Shown one piece after another: positions 16,092-25,082 of a stretch of DNA of 42,878 nucleotides. Below the pieces are notes generated by a model. It saw only the letters and a list, made by a program, of their open reading frames with translations, was not told where the DNA came from and searched no databases. This stretch comes from Bacillota bacterium (GTDB lineage: Bacteria > Bacillota > Bacilli > ZCTH02-B2): assembly GCA_017577895.1 (NCBI GenBank), contig PKQY01000013.1:1-42878 (forward strand). The letters are read 5' to 3'. How positions within the stretch are numbered: the stretch's first letter is position 1; every line of letters starts with the position of its first letter. The position numbers and the translations under genes are program-made.

Positions 16092-16928
16092 TCATGCATT
16101 CGTTGCGCGATCTGGCTGGCAAAGTTCCAAAAGAACGCCGTGGACCGAACGGGGATGGACAAAGGCGACTTTCGTGCCATGGGCACCGGGCTTCGGCTGT
16201 TCGTCGATCAATTGGATGCCCTGCGCTCGGTACGCCGCCAGCTGTTCTTCGATGTTCTCCACCTCTATGGCCAAATGATGAATCCCTTCCCCCCGCTTGG
16301 CGAGAAATTTGGCGATGGGACTTTCTTCATGCAGGGGCGCCAACAATTCCACCCGGCTTTCGCCGAGGCGCAAAAAAGCGACTTCAACGCCTTCGCTTTC
16401 CACCTTCTCCCGTCCTACCAAACGGAATCCCAGCTGGGCATAGCGTTCCACGGCGGCATCCAAATCCCGGACAGCAACCCCCAAGTGGGCCATTTTTTTC
16501 GGTTCCGGAGCCGTCACGATGAACGCGTCTTTCCGCTTCACGTTTTGCCGCAAAAATTCGGCCACTTCCTGCGTCGAGGTGCCGGGTGTAAACACGCGTT
16601 TGACGCCCAACGACTCCAAAAACGGAATGTCTTCTGCCGGAATGACGCCGCCTACGACGACCAGCACGTCATCCACGCCGTTTTCTTTCAACAACCGCAT
16701 CACTTCCGGCACCAATTCGTTGTGGGCGCCGGAAAGAATCGACAAGCCGATGACGTCCACGTCCTCCTGAATGGCGCTTTGGACGATTTGCTCCGGCGTC
16801 TGCCGCAAGCCGGTATAAATCACTTCCATGCCGGCGTCCCGCAACGCCTGGGCAATCACCAAGGCGCCCCGGTCGTGCCCGTCCAAGCCGGGCTTGGCCA
16901 CCAATACGCGGATGGGATTGGTTGACAT
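16092..16928 (-). CDS. Methylmalonyl-CoA mutase cobalamin-binding domain fused to methylmalonyl-CoA epimerase
   Basis: One uninterrupted 278-residue protein carries two functions that are usually separate genes. Residues 1-130 form the B12-binding domain, with the cobalt-ligand motif D16-G-H18-D-R-G21, SGAHNEL (66-72) and GGVIPAED (93-100). Residues about 145-275 form a VOC-fold methylmalonyl-CoA epimerase. Its likely metal ligands are H148, E194, a His of GIHHLAI (217/218) and E268. A basic linker (about 130-144) joins them. It lies 69 bases after the large mutase subunit, which lacks its own B12 domain, so the fused protein should complete the mutase and racemise its product. No frameshift signal is visible. 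Confidence 0.9.
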   Translation of the reverse strand: MSTNPIRVLVAKPGLDGHDRGALVIAQALRDAGMEVIYTGLRQTPEQIVQSAIQEDVDVIGLSILSGAHNELVPEVMRLLKENGVDDVLVVVGGVIPAEDIPFLESLGVKRVFTPGTSTQEVAEFLRQNVKRKDAFIVTAPEPKKMAHLGVAVRDLDAAVERYAQLGFRLVGREKVESEGVEVAFLRLGESRVELLAPLHEESPIAKFLAKRGEGIHHLAIEVENIEEQLAAYRAQGIQLIDEQPKPGAHGTKVAFVHPRSVHGVLLELCQPDRATNA

Positions 16929-16997
16929 GTCGTCTTCACTCCTCTTATCCTCAAGTCCCTAACTGCCGGTCTGGCTCGCTTAAATGTGCTTGGTATT

Positions 16998-18650
<1,653 letters not shown>

Positions 18651-18679
18651 GGATGTTCACCTCGTTTCTAACGTTGCGC

Positions 18680-18708
18680 TTGAAAACGGTCCCCTGGCGC
18701 GATAGCAT
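18680..18708 (+). promoter_or_regulatory. Candidate sigma-A promoter of prli42
   Basis: TTGAAA (18680-18685), a 17-base spacer and TAGCAT (18703-18708) lie 37 bases before the small gene. The -10 box is only a 4/6 match. Confidence 0.45.
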
Positions 18709-18744
18709 GATAGGGAAGGCATCAACCAATGGGAGGTGAAGGCG

Positions 18745-18834
18745 ATGCCCCGGCGTTGGATGAAATGGGTCATCTACTTGGTCGTGTTCACTATGCTACT
18801 CTCCTCCGTCGCCTTCGGACTGACCATGTTTTAG
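18745..18834 (+). CDS. prli42: Stressosome-associated membrane miniprotein Prli42
   Basis: The 29-residue protein has a basic N terminus (MPRRWMKW) and one hydrophobic helix (VIYLVVFTMLLSSVAFGLTMF). This is the layout of Prli42, the Firmicute mini-membrane protein that tethers the stressosome RsbR complex in Listeria. GGGAGGTGAA (18731-18740) gives a very strong ribosome binding site for ATG 18745. It is easily missed because of its size. It stands alone, transcribed away from the mutase operon, and stops four bases before the lipB stop on the other strand. No stressosome genes are in the window. Confidence 0.8.
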   Translation: MPRRWMKWVIYLVVFTMLLSSVAFGLTMF

Positions 18835-18838
18835 TCCA

Positions 18839-19519
18839 TTAATCGCCGGGCAACTCTTTCACTTTCATGATGCGGGCAGTCCGTTGAAAGACGTCCTGGA
18901 AATGACTGACTACTCGCTCGGCAAGCGCCGCTATGGAACTATCGATGCCCAACTGATCAAGGGATGTCACTCCGTATTCTTGAATCCCGCACGGCACGAT
19001 ATAGCGAAAATACGTCAAATCCGTATGTACATTGATGGCAAATCCGTGACTCGTCACGAAACCGCCGTCTTTCGTGCGATGGAGTTTGACGCCGATGGCG
19101 GCAATTTTTTCGTTCTCGACCCAAACGCCGGTGTATCCTTCCTTCCGCGTCGCCTCCACGCCGAAATCCCGCAGCACCCGGATCAGCACTTCCTCCAAGT
19201 CTCGCAAATAACGTCGACCGTCGTACGAATCCCGGGCAAAGCGCAGGATAGGATATCCGACCAGTTGGCCTGGACCGTGATACGTCACGTCGCCTCCCCG
19301 GTCCACTTCGATGAGCTGAATGCCTCGTTGGCGCCGCTCATCTTCCGTCACCAGGATGTGTTCCGCATGACTTCCTCGGCCCAACGTGATGACGTGGGGG
19401 TGTTCCAACAATAAAAATGCTTCCGGTTTTTCTCCGGCAGCCACTTGTTGAACCCGATGTTGTTGCCATTGCCACGCCCGCTCGTAATCCACTGTTGGGG
19501 CTAGAAATACCTCAACCAT
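18839..19519 (-). CDS. lipB: Octanoyl-[acyl-carrier-protein]:protein octanoyltransferase
   Basis: LipB transfers octanoyl from ACP to lipoyl domains, the first step of lipoate synthesis. The 226 residues show the signature RGGDVTYHGPGQ (74-85), K145 in AAIGVK and the catalytic C177 in VPCGI. That makes it the true LipB family rather than LipM/LplA. ATG 19519 has AAAAGGAGT upstream. It stands alone, with a good promoter shared back to back with the DUF2627 gene. Confidence 0.95.
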   Translation of the reverse strand: MVEVFLAPTVDYERAWQWQQHRVQQVAAGEKPEAFLLLEHPHVITLGRGSHAEHILVTEDERRQRGIQLIEVDRGGDVTYHGPGQLVGYPILRFARDSYDGRRYLRDLEEVLIRVLRDFGVEATRKEGYTGVWVENEKIAAIGVKLHRTKDGGFVTSHGFAINVHTDLTYFRYIVPCGIQEYGVTSLDQLGIDSSIAALAERVVSHFQDVFQRTARIMKVKELPGD

Positions 19520-19557
19520 GCAACGACTCCTTTTCCGGGACTTGCCGTTCTTTTAGT

Positions 19558-19587
19558 ATTGTACCGATCTGTGGCGGAAATTGTAAA
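19558..19587 (-). promoter_or_regulatory. Sigma-A promoter of lipB
   Basis: Read leftward: TTTACA (19587-19582), an 18-base spacer and TACAAT (19563-19558), 38 bases before the lipB start. A plus-strand TACAAT at 19599-19604 may serve the divergent DUF2627 gene, but it has no good -35. Confidence 0.65.
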
Positions 19588-19626
19588 GTTATCTATGGTA
19601 CAATGGGCCGAGAGGAGTGTGTTCCG

Positions 19627-19890
19627 ATGAACCGTTACGGCCGACTGATCGTGCTCTGCATTTTGCTCATCCCGTTGCTGGTTGCCTCTTACGGCTGGAC
19701 ATTATTGAGGGAAAGTGCCTTTTACATATTCTACTTAATGCAGCCCGACGGCAGTCTGGAGACGTCGGAAGTCGTCTGGCAGCTCGTATGGCACTTAGTC
19801 GGCGGGGGGACGCTTTTTCTTTTGGGATTGTCTTTTTTGGGCGGCTTTTTTTGGTACCGGCACCGGAAACGGAAAAAAACGCCGTCGTGA
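19627..19890 (+). CDS. DUF2627 family small membrane protein
   Basis: The 87-residue protein has two membrane helices (about 6-22 and 55-75), a short amphipathic middle and a basic C terminus (WYRHRKRKKTPS). The pattern agrees with DUF2627 (Bacillus YqzF-like), which lies near spo0A and branched-chain acid genes in Bacillus. Function is unknown. ATG 19627 is chosen because GAGGAGTG precedes it; the frame is open further upstream without a signal. Its stop lies two bases from the stop of the convergent glycosyltransferase gene. Confidence 0.75.
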   Translation: MNRYGRLIVLCILLIPLLVASYGWTLLRESAFYIFYLMQPDGSLETSEVVWQLVWHLVGGGTLFLLGLSFLGGFFWYRHRKRKKTPS

Positions 19891-19892
19891 GG

Positions 19893-20726
19893 TCAGTTTT
19901 GTCGGCCCCATCCGTCGACCCATTTCAACCATCGGACCCGTTCGATGACGTGGCTGATGGAACTCGTTTCCGCCAGCACATGCAAGCCGACAAACAGCAG
20001 GAAAAAAGTGGCCGTCAACCACAGATTTTGCTGCACCAAAAGCCAAAAGCCAAACAGCATGCCCAACAAGTTCGATCCGGCATCTCCCAGCATGCACCGC
20101 TCTTGCAATTCAAATTGGCCGACGGCCAAGACGGCGCCCAGGTAAGGGGCCCATGCCCATCCCGCCGACGAATCGGAGGAAAACAACGCCACCGCCACAA
20201 AGGCCAACAAAAACCCTTTGATGGCCCGGCCCGGTCGAACGTCCAACAAGTTGAACGTGTTGACCGACAAGACCAGCATGCCGGTCAGCAGCATCCAGTG
20301 CCAGAAACTGAAACTGTACGTCAAGGCGATGACGGCACCGGCCGTGACAAAAACGTACCCTTTTATCAAGCCCGTCGTCGGCGTCCCTTTTTGGAACAAA
20401 AATTGAAGATGCCCTTTTAACCCTTTCACCGTCTTCTCCCCGTACCGATCGTCTAAGCATCCGGCCAACACGGCCGCGCCGGTTCCAAACCACAGCCAAG
20501 GAAGCAGCTGTCGGACCGAATCTTCCGGAATGAGCCACCATTGCCCAACGGCGGCGGCCAGGCCGGTCAAATAGACGACCAGGCCGGCACCGACCGGGGT
20601 TTCCCAGCCTAAATAATTCGCCTCGAGGCTGCCGACATGGTACAAAAACCGTTCCACCGCCGGATACAGCAGTTTGGCGCCGGCGTACCCCAGCACTCCC
20701 CAACCAATCCACAGGAGGACGTTCAC
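19893..20726 (-). CDS. MraY/WecA-like (family 4) glycosyl-1-phosphate transferase-like membrane protein
   Basis: The 277-residue polytopic protein has pieces of the polyprenyl-phosphate N-acetylhexosamine-1-phosphate transferase family: an aspartate-rich loop (GCLDDRYGEKTVKGLKGHL), NTFNLLDVRPGRAIK and MLGDAGSNLLG. These are the expected Mg and substrate loops on the cytoplasmic side. It is shorter than MraY and WecA (usually 320 or more). The start is GTG 20726, behind a long G/A-rich ribosome binding site. An earlier ATG at 20783 would overlap the preceding gene by 41 bases. It is the third gene after steA-GT2. The sugar acceptor is unknown. Confidence 0.75.
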   Translation of the reverse strand: MNVLLWIGWGVLGYAGAKLLYPAVERFLYHVGSLEANYLGWETPVGAGLVVYLTGLAAAVGQWWLIPEDSVRQLLPWLWFGTGAAVLAGCLDDRYGEKTVKGLKGHLQFLFQKGTPTTGLIKGYVFVTAGAVIALTYSFSFWHWMLLTGMLVLSVNTFNLLDVRPGRAIKGFLLAFVAVALFSSDSSAGWAWAPYLGAVLAVGQFELQERCMLGDAGSNLLGMLFGFWLLVQQNLWLTATFFLLFVGLHVLAETSSISHVIERVRWLKWVDGWGRQN

Positions 20727-20742
20727 CGCCCCTCTTCCCCCC

Positions 20743-21402
20743 TTACGTTTGCCGGGACAACTCCCACAAAGTCCGCACCACATCGCACCATTCCCGTCCC
20801 CGATGCACCATCCCCCGCCAATTACGGCCCAAACGACGATGGGACAAGGGCAGCGGCACTTCTTGCAGCCGGTAGCCGGAGCGAAGCAGATGCACCGTCA
20901 CGCCCACTTCCAAACCGAAACGGCGGGGATAAGACCGGAGGGAAGCGACGATGTCCTTCCGCATGGCCCGCTGCCCGGACAGCGGCGCCGCCATTCTCTG
21001 GCCGGTCAAATGATAAATGCCTTGTGAAGCCGTCCAAACGAGGAAGCCAAATCCTTCTTTACGGCGGGACGGGGGAAACTGGGCAATGGTCATATCCGCC
21101 TCACCGCGGAGCACCGGCGGCAACAAGTGCCGAATATGGATGGCGGTTTGACCCAAGTCGGCATCCACCCAGCAAACGAAAGGGGTCGTCACATGGGCCA
21201 TCCCGGTGGCGATGGCATCCCCTTTCCCACGATTTTGCGGGTGACGAATTACTCTCGCATACTGGCTGGCAATGCGGCCCGTGTCGTCCCAGCTGCCGTC
21301 ATCGACGACGACGATGTCCGTAAAACACCGGGCGGCATGCAGGGCCGCCAACGTCTCGCCGATGTAATCGGCTTCGTTGTATGCAGGAACGATGGCCGTC
21401 AC
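20743..21402 (-). CDS. Family 2 glycosyltransferase, dolichol-phosphate-mannose-synthase-like
   Basis: This 219-residue soluble GT-A enzyme has IVPAYNEADYIGETL at the N terminus, VVVDDGSWDDT and the DxD-type VDADLG near 83, with no membrane helices. Such enzymes usually load a sugar onto a polyprenyl phosphate. Start GTG 21402 overlaps the steA stop as GTGA; a TTG one codon earlier is also open. Coupling to steA and to an MraY/WecA-like protein suggests an envelope glycan step at division or sporulation sites (inference). Confidence 0.82.
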   Translation of the reverse strand: MTAIVPAYNEADYIGETLAALHAARCFTDIVVVDDGSWDDTGRIASQYARVIRHPQNRGKGDAIATGMAHVTTPFVCWVDADLGQTAIHIRHLLPPVLRGEADMTIAQFPPSRRKEGFGFLVWTASQGIYHLTGQRMAAPLSGQRAMRKDIVASLRSYPRRFGLEVGVTVHLLRSGYRLQEVPLPLSHRRLGRNWRGMVHRGREWCDVVRTLWELSRQT

Positions 21403-22496
21403 CAAGGACGCTCACCGCCGTAAAACGGTTGCAACAATTGGTGAAACCCCTTGGCGTCGATGAGCCGGTCCCCCACCCACATGCGGGTCAGCCATGTGCT
21501 GCCCATACCCGGTCGGCCTTTCTCGTAAAAATCGACCATGCTGGAATGGGAACCGACGACGATGAGCGTCTCTGCCCCTTTCTCGTACGCCAGCATCAAT
21601 GCCGCATCTTCGCTCGTCCCGAATATGGGGAAGACATGCCCTTCCAATCCCAATAACTCCAGCCGCCTTTTGCCGGGAGCGTGGCCATCCGGATAGGCGT
21701 GCACGACCAGTTCGGCACCGCATTGCAAGGCTTCCGTAGAAACACTGTCCATATCGCCGACGATGACATCCGGTCGGTACCCCATCTCCAACAGCGCATC
21801 GGCGCCGCCGTCCACGCCGATGAGAACCGGCCGGACTTGTTCCAGGTACGGACGGAGCATGACCAAATCCCGTTTGTAATCCGGACCGCGGACGACAATC
21901 AACGCCGGGCGTCCAGTCAAGACGGTCCGCAGCGGAAGGCGGACGACCGGCTTTAACAACTGTTTCATGTCGCGGCAGGCATGCTGCCATGTATTTTCAG
22001 CAAACTTCAGAAATTGGGTCAGCCGGTTGGCTTTTGCGTCGTTCCATCGCCGGCGCCACAAATCCCATGTCAGGCGTTGGACGGCCGCCAGGGAGCAAGG
22101 TCGCTTCCCGCTCCAACATCCGACAACCCTTTCCGTCAACCAGAGCGTCATCCCGTCCACAAATTGCCGGATGTCCTGCGGATGCCGCAGGTCAAAAACC
22201 GGGATGTCGGCTTCCAACAAGTACCGAGCCCCTTTGCTCTCAAAAGCGCCGCTGAACGTCGGGCGCGCGTTCAAGACGGCGGACACGTTTTTTTCAATCA
22301 ACTCCAAAGCTGCCGTTTCATCGAGATCTTGGTGGGACAAAACGGCAATTTGACCCGATTGAATGCGTTTTAACAACCGTTTCGTCGAACGGTCAACGAC
22401 ACACGTCCCCGTGAGGAAAAACGCCAAAGGCGCATGACTTTCGGGGGTCTTGGCCGCAGTCACCGTTCGTATGGGTTCCGTTTCGACGTGTTGCAT
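21399..22496 (-). CDS. steA: Putative cytokinetic ring protein SteA
   Basis: The 365-residue protein carries a thiamin-pyrophosphokinase-like catalytic fold in its second half (VDGGADALLEMGYRPDVIVG followed by DMDSVS), as in SteA of Corynebacterium and Firmicutes, implicated in cell division or separation. The first half has a TGTCVVDRSTKRLLKRI region. No SteB-type partner gene is adjacent here; SteB is the usual companion. ATG 22496 follows GAGGCGAACG. It lies downstream of spo0A but behind that gene's terminator, so it probably has its own promoter near the inverted repeat at 22523-22564. Confidence 0.82.
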   Translation of the reverse strand: MQHVETEPIRTVTAAKTPESHAPLAFFLTGTCVVDRSTKRLLKRIQSGQIAVLSHQDLDETAALELIEKNVSAVLNARPTFSGAFESKGARYLLEADIPVFDLRHPQDIRQFVDGMTLWLTERVVGCWSGKRPCSLAAVQRLTWDLWRRRWNDAKANRLTQFLKFAENTWQHACRDMKQLLKPVVRLPLRTVLTGRPALIVVRGPDYKRDLVMLRPYLEQVRPVLIGVDGGADALLEMGYRPDVIVGDMDSVSTEALQCGAELVVHAYPDGHAPGKRRLELLGLEGHVFPIFGTSEDAALMLAYEKGAETLIVVGSHSSMVDFYEKGRPGMGSTWLTRMWVGDRLIDAKGFHQLLQPFYGGERPW

Positions 22497-22522
22497 ACCG
22501 CGTTCGCCTCGCGACAGACGGA

Positions 22523-22564
22523 TATGGTTCCAGTTGTAGTATTTTTCCCGCCGGTGGAACCATA
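22523..22564. repeat. 10-bp inverted repeat in the steA leader
   Basis: TATGGTTCCA (22523-22532) and its exact complement TGGAACCATA (22555-22564) are separated by 22 bases. It lies between the spo0A terminator and the steA start and has no following T-run in the minus sense. It could be an operator pair or a leader hairpin. Confidence 0.7.
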
Positions 22565-22582
22565 CCTCATTTCAGCGGTTGG

Positions 22583-22626
22583 AAAAAAATAAAAGGATGT
22601 CCGCCAAACTGGCTTGTGGACATCCT
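22583..22626 (-). terminator. Rho-independent terminator of spo0A
   Basis: In the minus sense AGGATGTCC (22626-22618) pairs with GGACATCCT (22602-22594), enclosing a small secondary stem. A T-rich run (22593-22583) follows. It lies 21 bases after the spo0A stop. Confidence 0.92.
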
Positions 22627-22647
22627 CGTCATGCGCCACCTGGAGAC

Positions 22648-23472
22648 TTATCCGGCTCGCAATTCCAAACGGAGCTTGTCGGCAATCATGGCGATGAACT
22701 CGGAATTGGTCGGCTTGGTCCGGTCGTAAGGAACGGTATAGCCAAACACTTTTTCGATGGATTCCAGATTCCCCCGGTTCCACGCCACTTCGATGGCATG
22801 TCGAATGGCCCGTTCAACCCGCGAGGGCGTCGTCATGTACTTTTCCGCAATGCGGGGGTACAGTTTGCGGGTGACGTGGCCCAACAAATCGATTTCGTGG
22901 TACACCATCATGATGGCTTCCCGCAAGTAAAGGTATCCTTTGATGTGGGCAGGAACACCGAATTCGTGAATCACGTCGGTCACTTTGATCTCCAATTCCC
23001 GCTCCGGGTTATGTCCGCTTCCGTAACCGGCGGCCGACTCTTGTACGTATGTCGATTCCACCAAATGTTGCGGGGAGTGGGTCCGGGCCGTGGACGCGGC
23101 CACTTGATAGATGCGTTGCAACAGCAACGGCATGTCAAACGGCTTGAGAATGTAGTAGGAAGCCCCCAGTTCCACCGCTTTTTGAGTGATGGATTCTTGT
23201 CCAAATGCCGTGAGCATGATCACTTTGGGCCGTGGATTCAGCCGCATCTCTTTCATTTTTTCCAGTACGCCGAGTCCGTCCAAGTACGGCATGATGATGT
23301 CCAACAAAATGATATCCGGCAGCTCGTCGGCCGACTCCAGGGCCTTCAGCAGTTCATCTCCGTTGTAATACGTCCCTAACAGTTGAATCCGCGGTTCCTT
23401 GCTCAAAAAATCGGTCAGCAAGGAGACAAATTCCCGGTTGTCATCGGCGATCATGACACGTACTTTCTCCAA
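22648..23472 (-). CDS. spo0A: Sporulation master response regulator Spo0A
   Basis: Phosphorylated Spo0A commits the cell to sporulation. The receiver domain shows D10-D11, phospho-acceptor D58 (LLDIIMP), the Thr of MLTAF and Lys of LKPFD. The C-terminal DNA-binding domain carries GVPAHIKGYLYLREAI and the recognition region TPSRVERAIRHAIEVAWNRG. The start is TTG 23472 behind GGGAGGGGTTTG, giving 274 residues, in line with family length. A longer frame from 23526 has no reason to be used. It lies 63 bases after spoIVB, the order seen across spore formers, and is closed by a strong terminator. Confidence 0.96.
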   Translation of the reverse strand: MEKVRVMIADDNREFVSLLTDFLSKEPRIQLLGTYYNGDELLKALESADELPDIILLDIIMPYLDGLGVLEKMKEMRLNPRPKVIMLTAFGQESITQKAVELGASYYILKPFDMPLLLQRIYQVAASTARTHSPQHLVESTYVQESAAGYGSGHNPERELEIKVTDVIHEFGVPAHIKGYLYLREAIMMVYHEIDLLGHVTRKLYPRIAEKYMTTPSRVERAIRHAIEVAWNRGNLESIEKVFGYTVPYDRTKPTNSEFIAMIADKLRLELRAG

Positions 23473-23535
23473 ACAAACCCCTCCCAAAGTCTTGATGAGC
23501 CCATTCAGCAAATTCTTAACTTTCACTCCCCATAC

Positions 23536-24903
23536 TTACATAACAGTTCTACAATCGGGTCGATATTCCTTCCCTTTTGCAAAAAAATTCGGGGACATCT
23601 CGTTTGTCCCCGAAGAATCTGGAATCAATCCGGCATCCCGGAGCATCCATTCGATAAACGTCGCATACCCGGAGGTCGGGTCGTTGACAAAGACGTGCGT
23701 CACCGCGCCGACCAGACAGCCGTCCTGGATGATGGGACTGCCGCTCATCCCTTGGACAATGCCGCCAGTTTTTTCCAACAGTTTCGGATCCGTGACGCGG
23801 ATAATCATGCCTTTGGTCGCTGGATACCGTTGCGGAAACACGTCGACAATCTCAATCCCGTACTTCTCCACTTTTTCCCCTTCCACGACGGTCAAAATGT
23901 CGGCCGGTCCTTTTTTCACGTCTTCCGAATAGGCAACCGGCATGGGTTCCGTCGTATAACCGTTGTCCGGAATCCGTTCCATCTGGCCGAAAATGCCGAA
24001 CGGCGTATTTTTTTCAATGTTGCCAATGGGCTTGTCGTGGTAGAAAAAGGCCCGTTTTTGTCCCGGCGTGCCGCTTTCTCCCCGTTGGATGGAAGAAACG
24101 TGGGAAAGGAGGATTTTGCCGCCCCCGACCACCACCGGTTTTTGTGTGTCATTGTCGGTAATAATATGACCTAAAGCGCCATACACTTTTTTCTCCGGAT
24201 GGTAGAATGTCAACGTCCCCACTCCGGCGGCCGAATCCCGGACGAATAACCCCACTTGAAATTTCCCGGAAATGCGGTTTTGCTCCGGCTGAAGACTCAG
24301 GTGCAGCCGCTCTTTTCCCCGGAGCAGTTCCAATTGGACCGGTTCGGCATTTTCTCCCGCTGCCTGAATTTGACGGGTGAATTCTTCCGCCGAAGCGATC
24401 GGTTTTCCGTTCAATTTGACAATGAGATCGCCAATTTGTATATTGGCTTTTTTGCCCGGTGAAACTTGTTGGTAAGCCGTGTTTTCAAATTGATGGTGGC
24501 CGACGACCATCACCCCGGCCGATTTCAACTGGACGCCGATGGAATGTCCGCCGGGCACCAGCCGGATATCCGGCAGCACATCAACGCGAACCGTTTTGAT
24601 GGGCAACCGGTCAAACAACTTGACTTTCAATGCAGCTTCGCCGGTTTGATTCGCCTGGAACGAAAAGGCCGTTGATGCGGCGATGGCGTCCGACTCCTGG
24701 ATGGAAAGCACGTCGGCGTTCGTCGTGTGAACCGTCGTGAACGGCAGCTTCGGCAACTGTTGAACCGAACCAGCGGAAAACCGCAATTCATTCGGGATCA
24801 AACTCATATCCAAAAATGACGTCCAAGAAGCGATGCCGAGCAACAAGCATGTCAAAACGAGGCCGGTCAACCGTTTTGCCCACAGTGGCTTCAAAAAAAT
24901 CAC
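23536..24903 (-). CDS. spoIVB: SpoIVB signalling serine peptidase
   Basis: This forespore-made protease crosses the inner spore membrane and cleaves SpoIVFA to trigger pro-sigma-K processing. The 455 residues hold an N-terminal membrane anchor (about 10-30), a PDZ domain (about 120-205, with IQIGDLIVKLNGKPI) and an S55 peptidase domain. Catalytic H246 lies in GALGHIITD and S387 in GMSGSP. Start GTG 24903 follows AAGGTGGGAG. It lies between recN and spo0A as in Bacillus. The 179-base leader probably holds a forespore promoter, but I could not identify a convincing sigma-F/G pair. Confidence 0.95.
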   Translation of the reverse strand: MIFLKPLWAKRLTGLVLTCLLLGIASWTSFLDMSLIPNELRFSAGSVQQLPKLPFTTVHTTNADVLSIQESDAIAASTAFSFQANQTGEAALKVKLFDRLPIKTVRVDVLPDIRLVPGGHSIGVQLKSAGVMVVGHHQFENTAYQQVSPGKKANIQIGDLIVKLNGKPIASAEEFTRQIQAAGENAEPVQLELLRGKERLHLSLQPEQNRISGKFQVGLFVRDSAAGVGTLTFYHPEKKVYGALGHIITDNDTQKPVVVGGGKILLSHVSSIQRGESGTPGQKRAFFYHDKPIGNIEKNTPFGIFGQMERIPDNGYTTEPMPVAYSEDVKKGPADILTVVEGEKVEKYGIEIVDVFPQRYPATKGMIIRVTDPKLLEKTGGIVQGMSGSPIIQDGCLVGAVTHVFVNDPTSGYATFIEWMLRDAGLIPDSSGTNEMSPNFFAKGKEYRPDCRTVM

Positions 24904-25082
24904 GCTCCCACCTTACCCCTCGTATCCCCTCCAACATGTTGGTCATGTCGCTGTTTCCCGCTGTAAACATAGGATCTCCGCCCGCCGGTGCTTTTATAAA
25001 CCACAAATCCTGCCACCGGACGTGAGGGTGTATCGGTTCGGACATCCGCAGTCCTTAATAGGATATCCCAAGGGAGCCACTT

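Noticed and set aside
23473..23535. A sigma-H-like GAATTT element upstream of spo0A
   Set aside because: The -10-like part is present, but no convincing AGGAxxT partner or 0A box could be placed, so it is not listed as a promoter.
24788..25045. Minus-strand 85-codon frame ahead of and overlapping spoIVB
   Set aside because: No recognisable family and it overlaps the clearly supported spoIVB start in another frame; kept only as an unsupported possibility.
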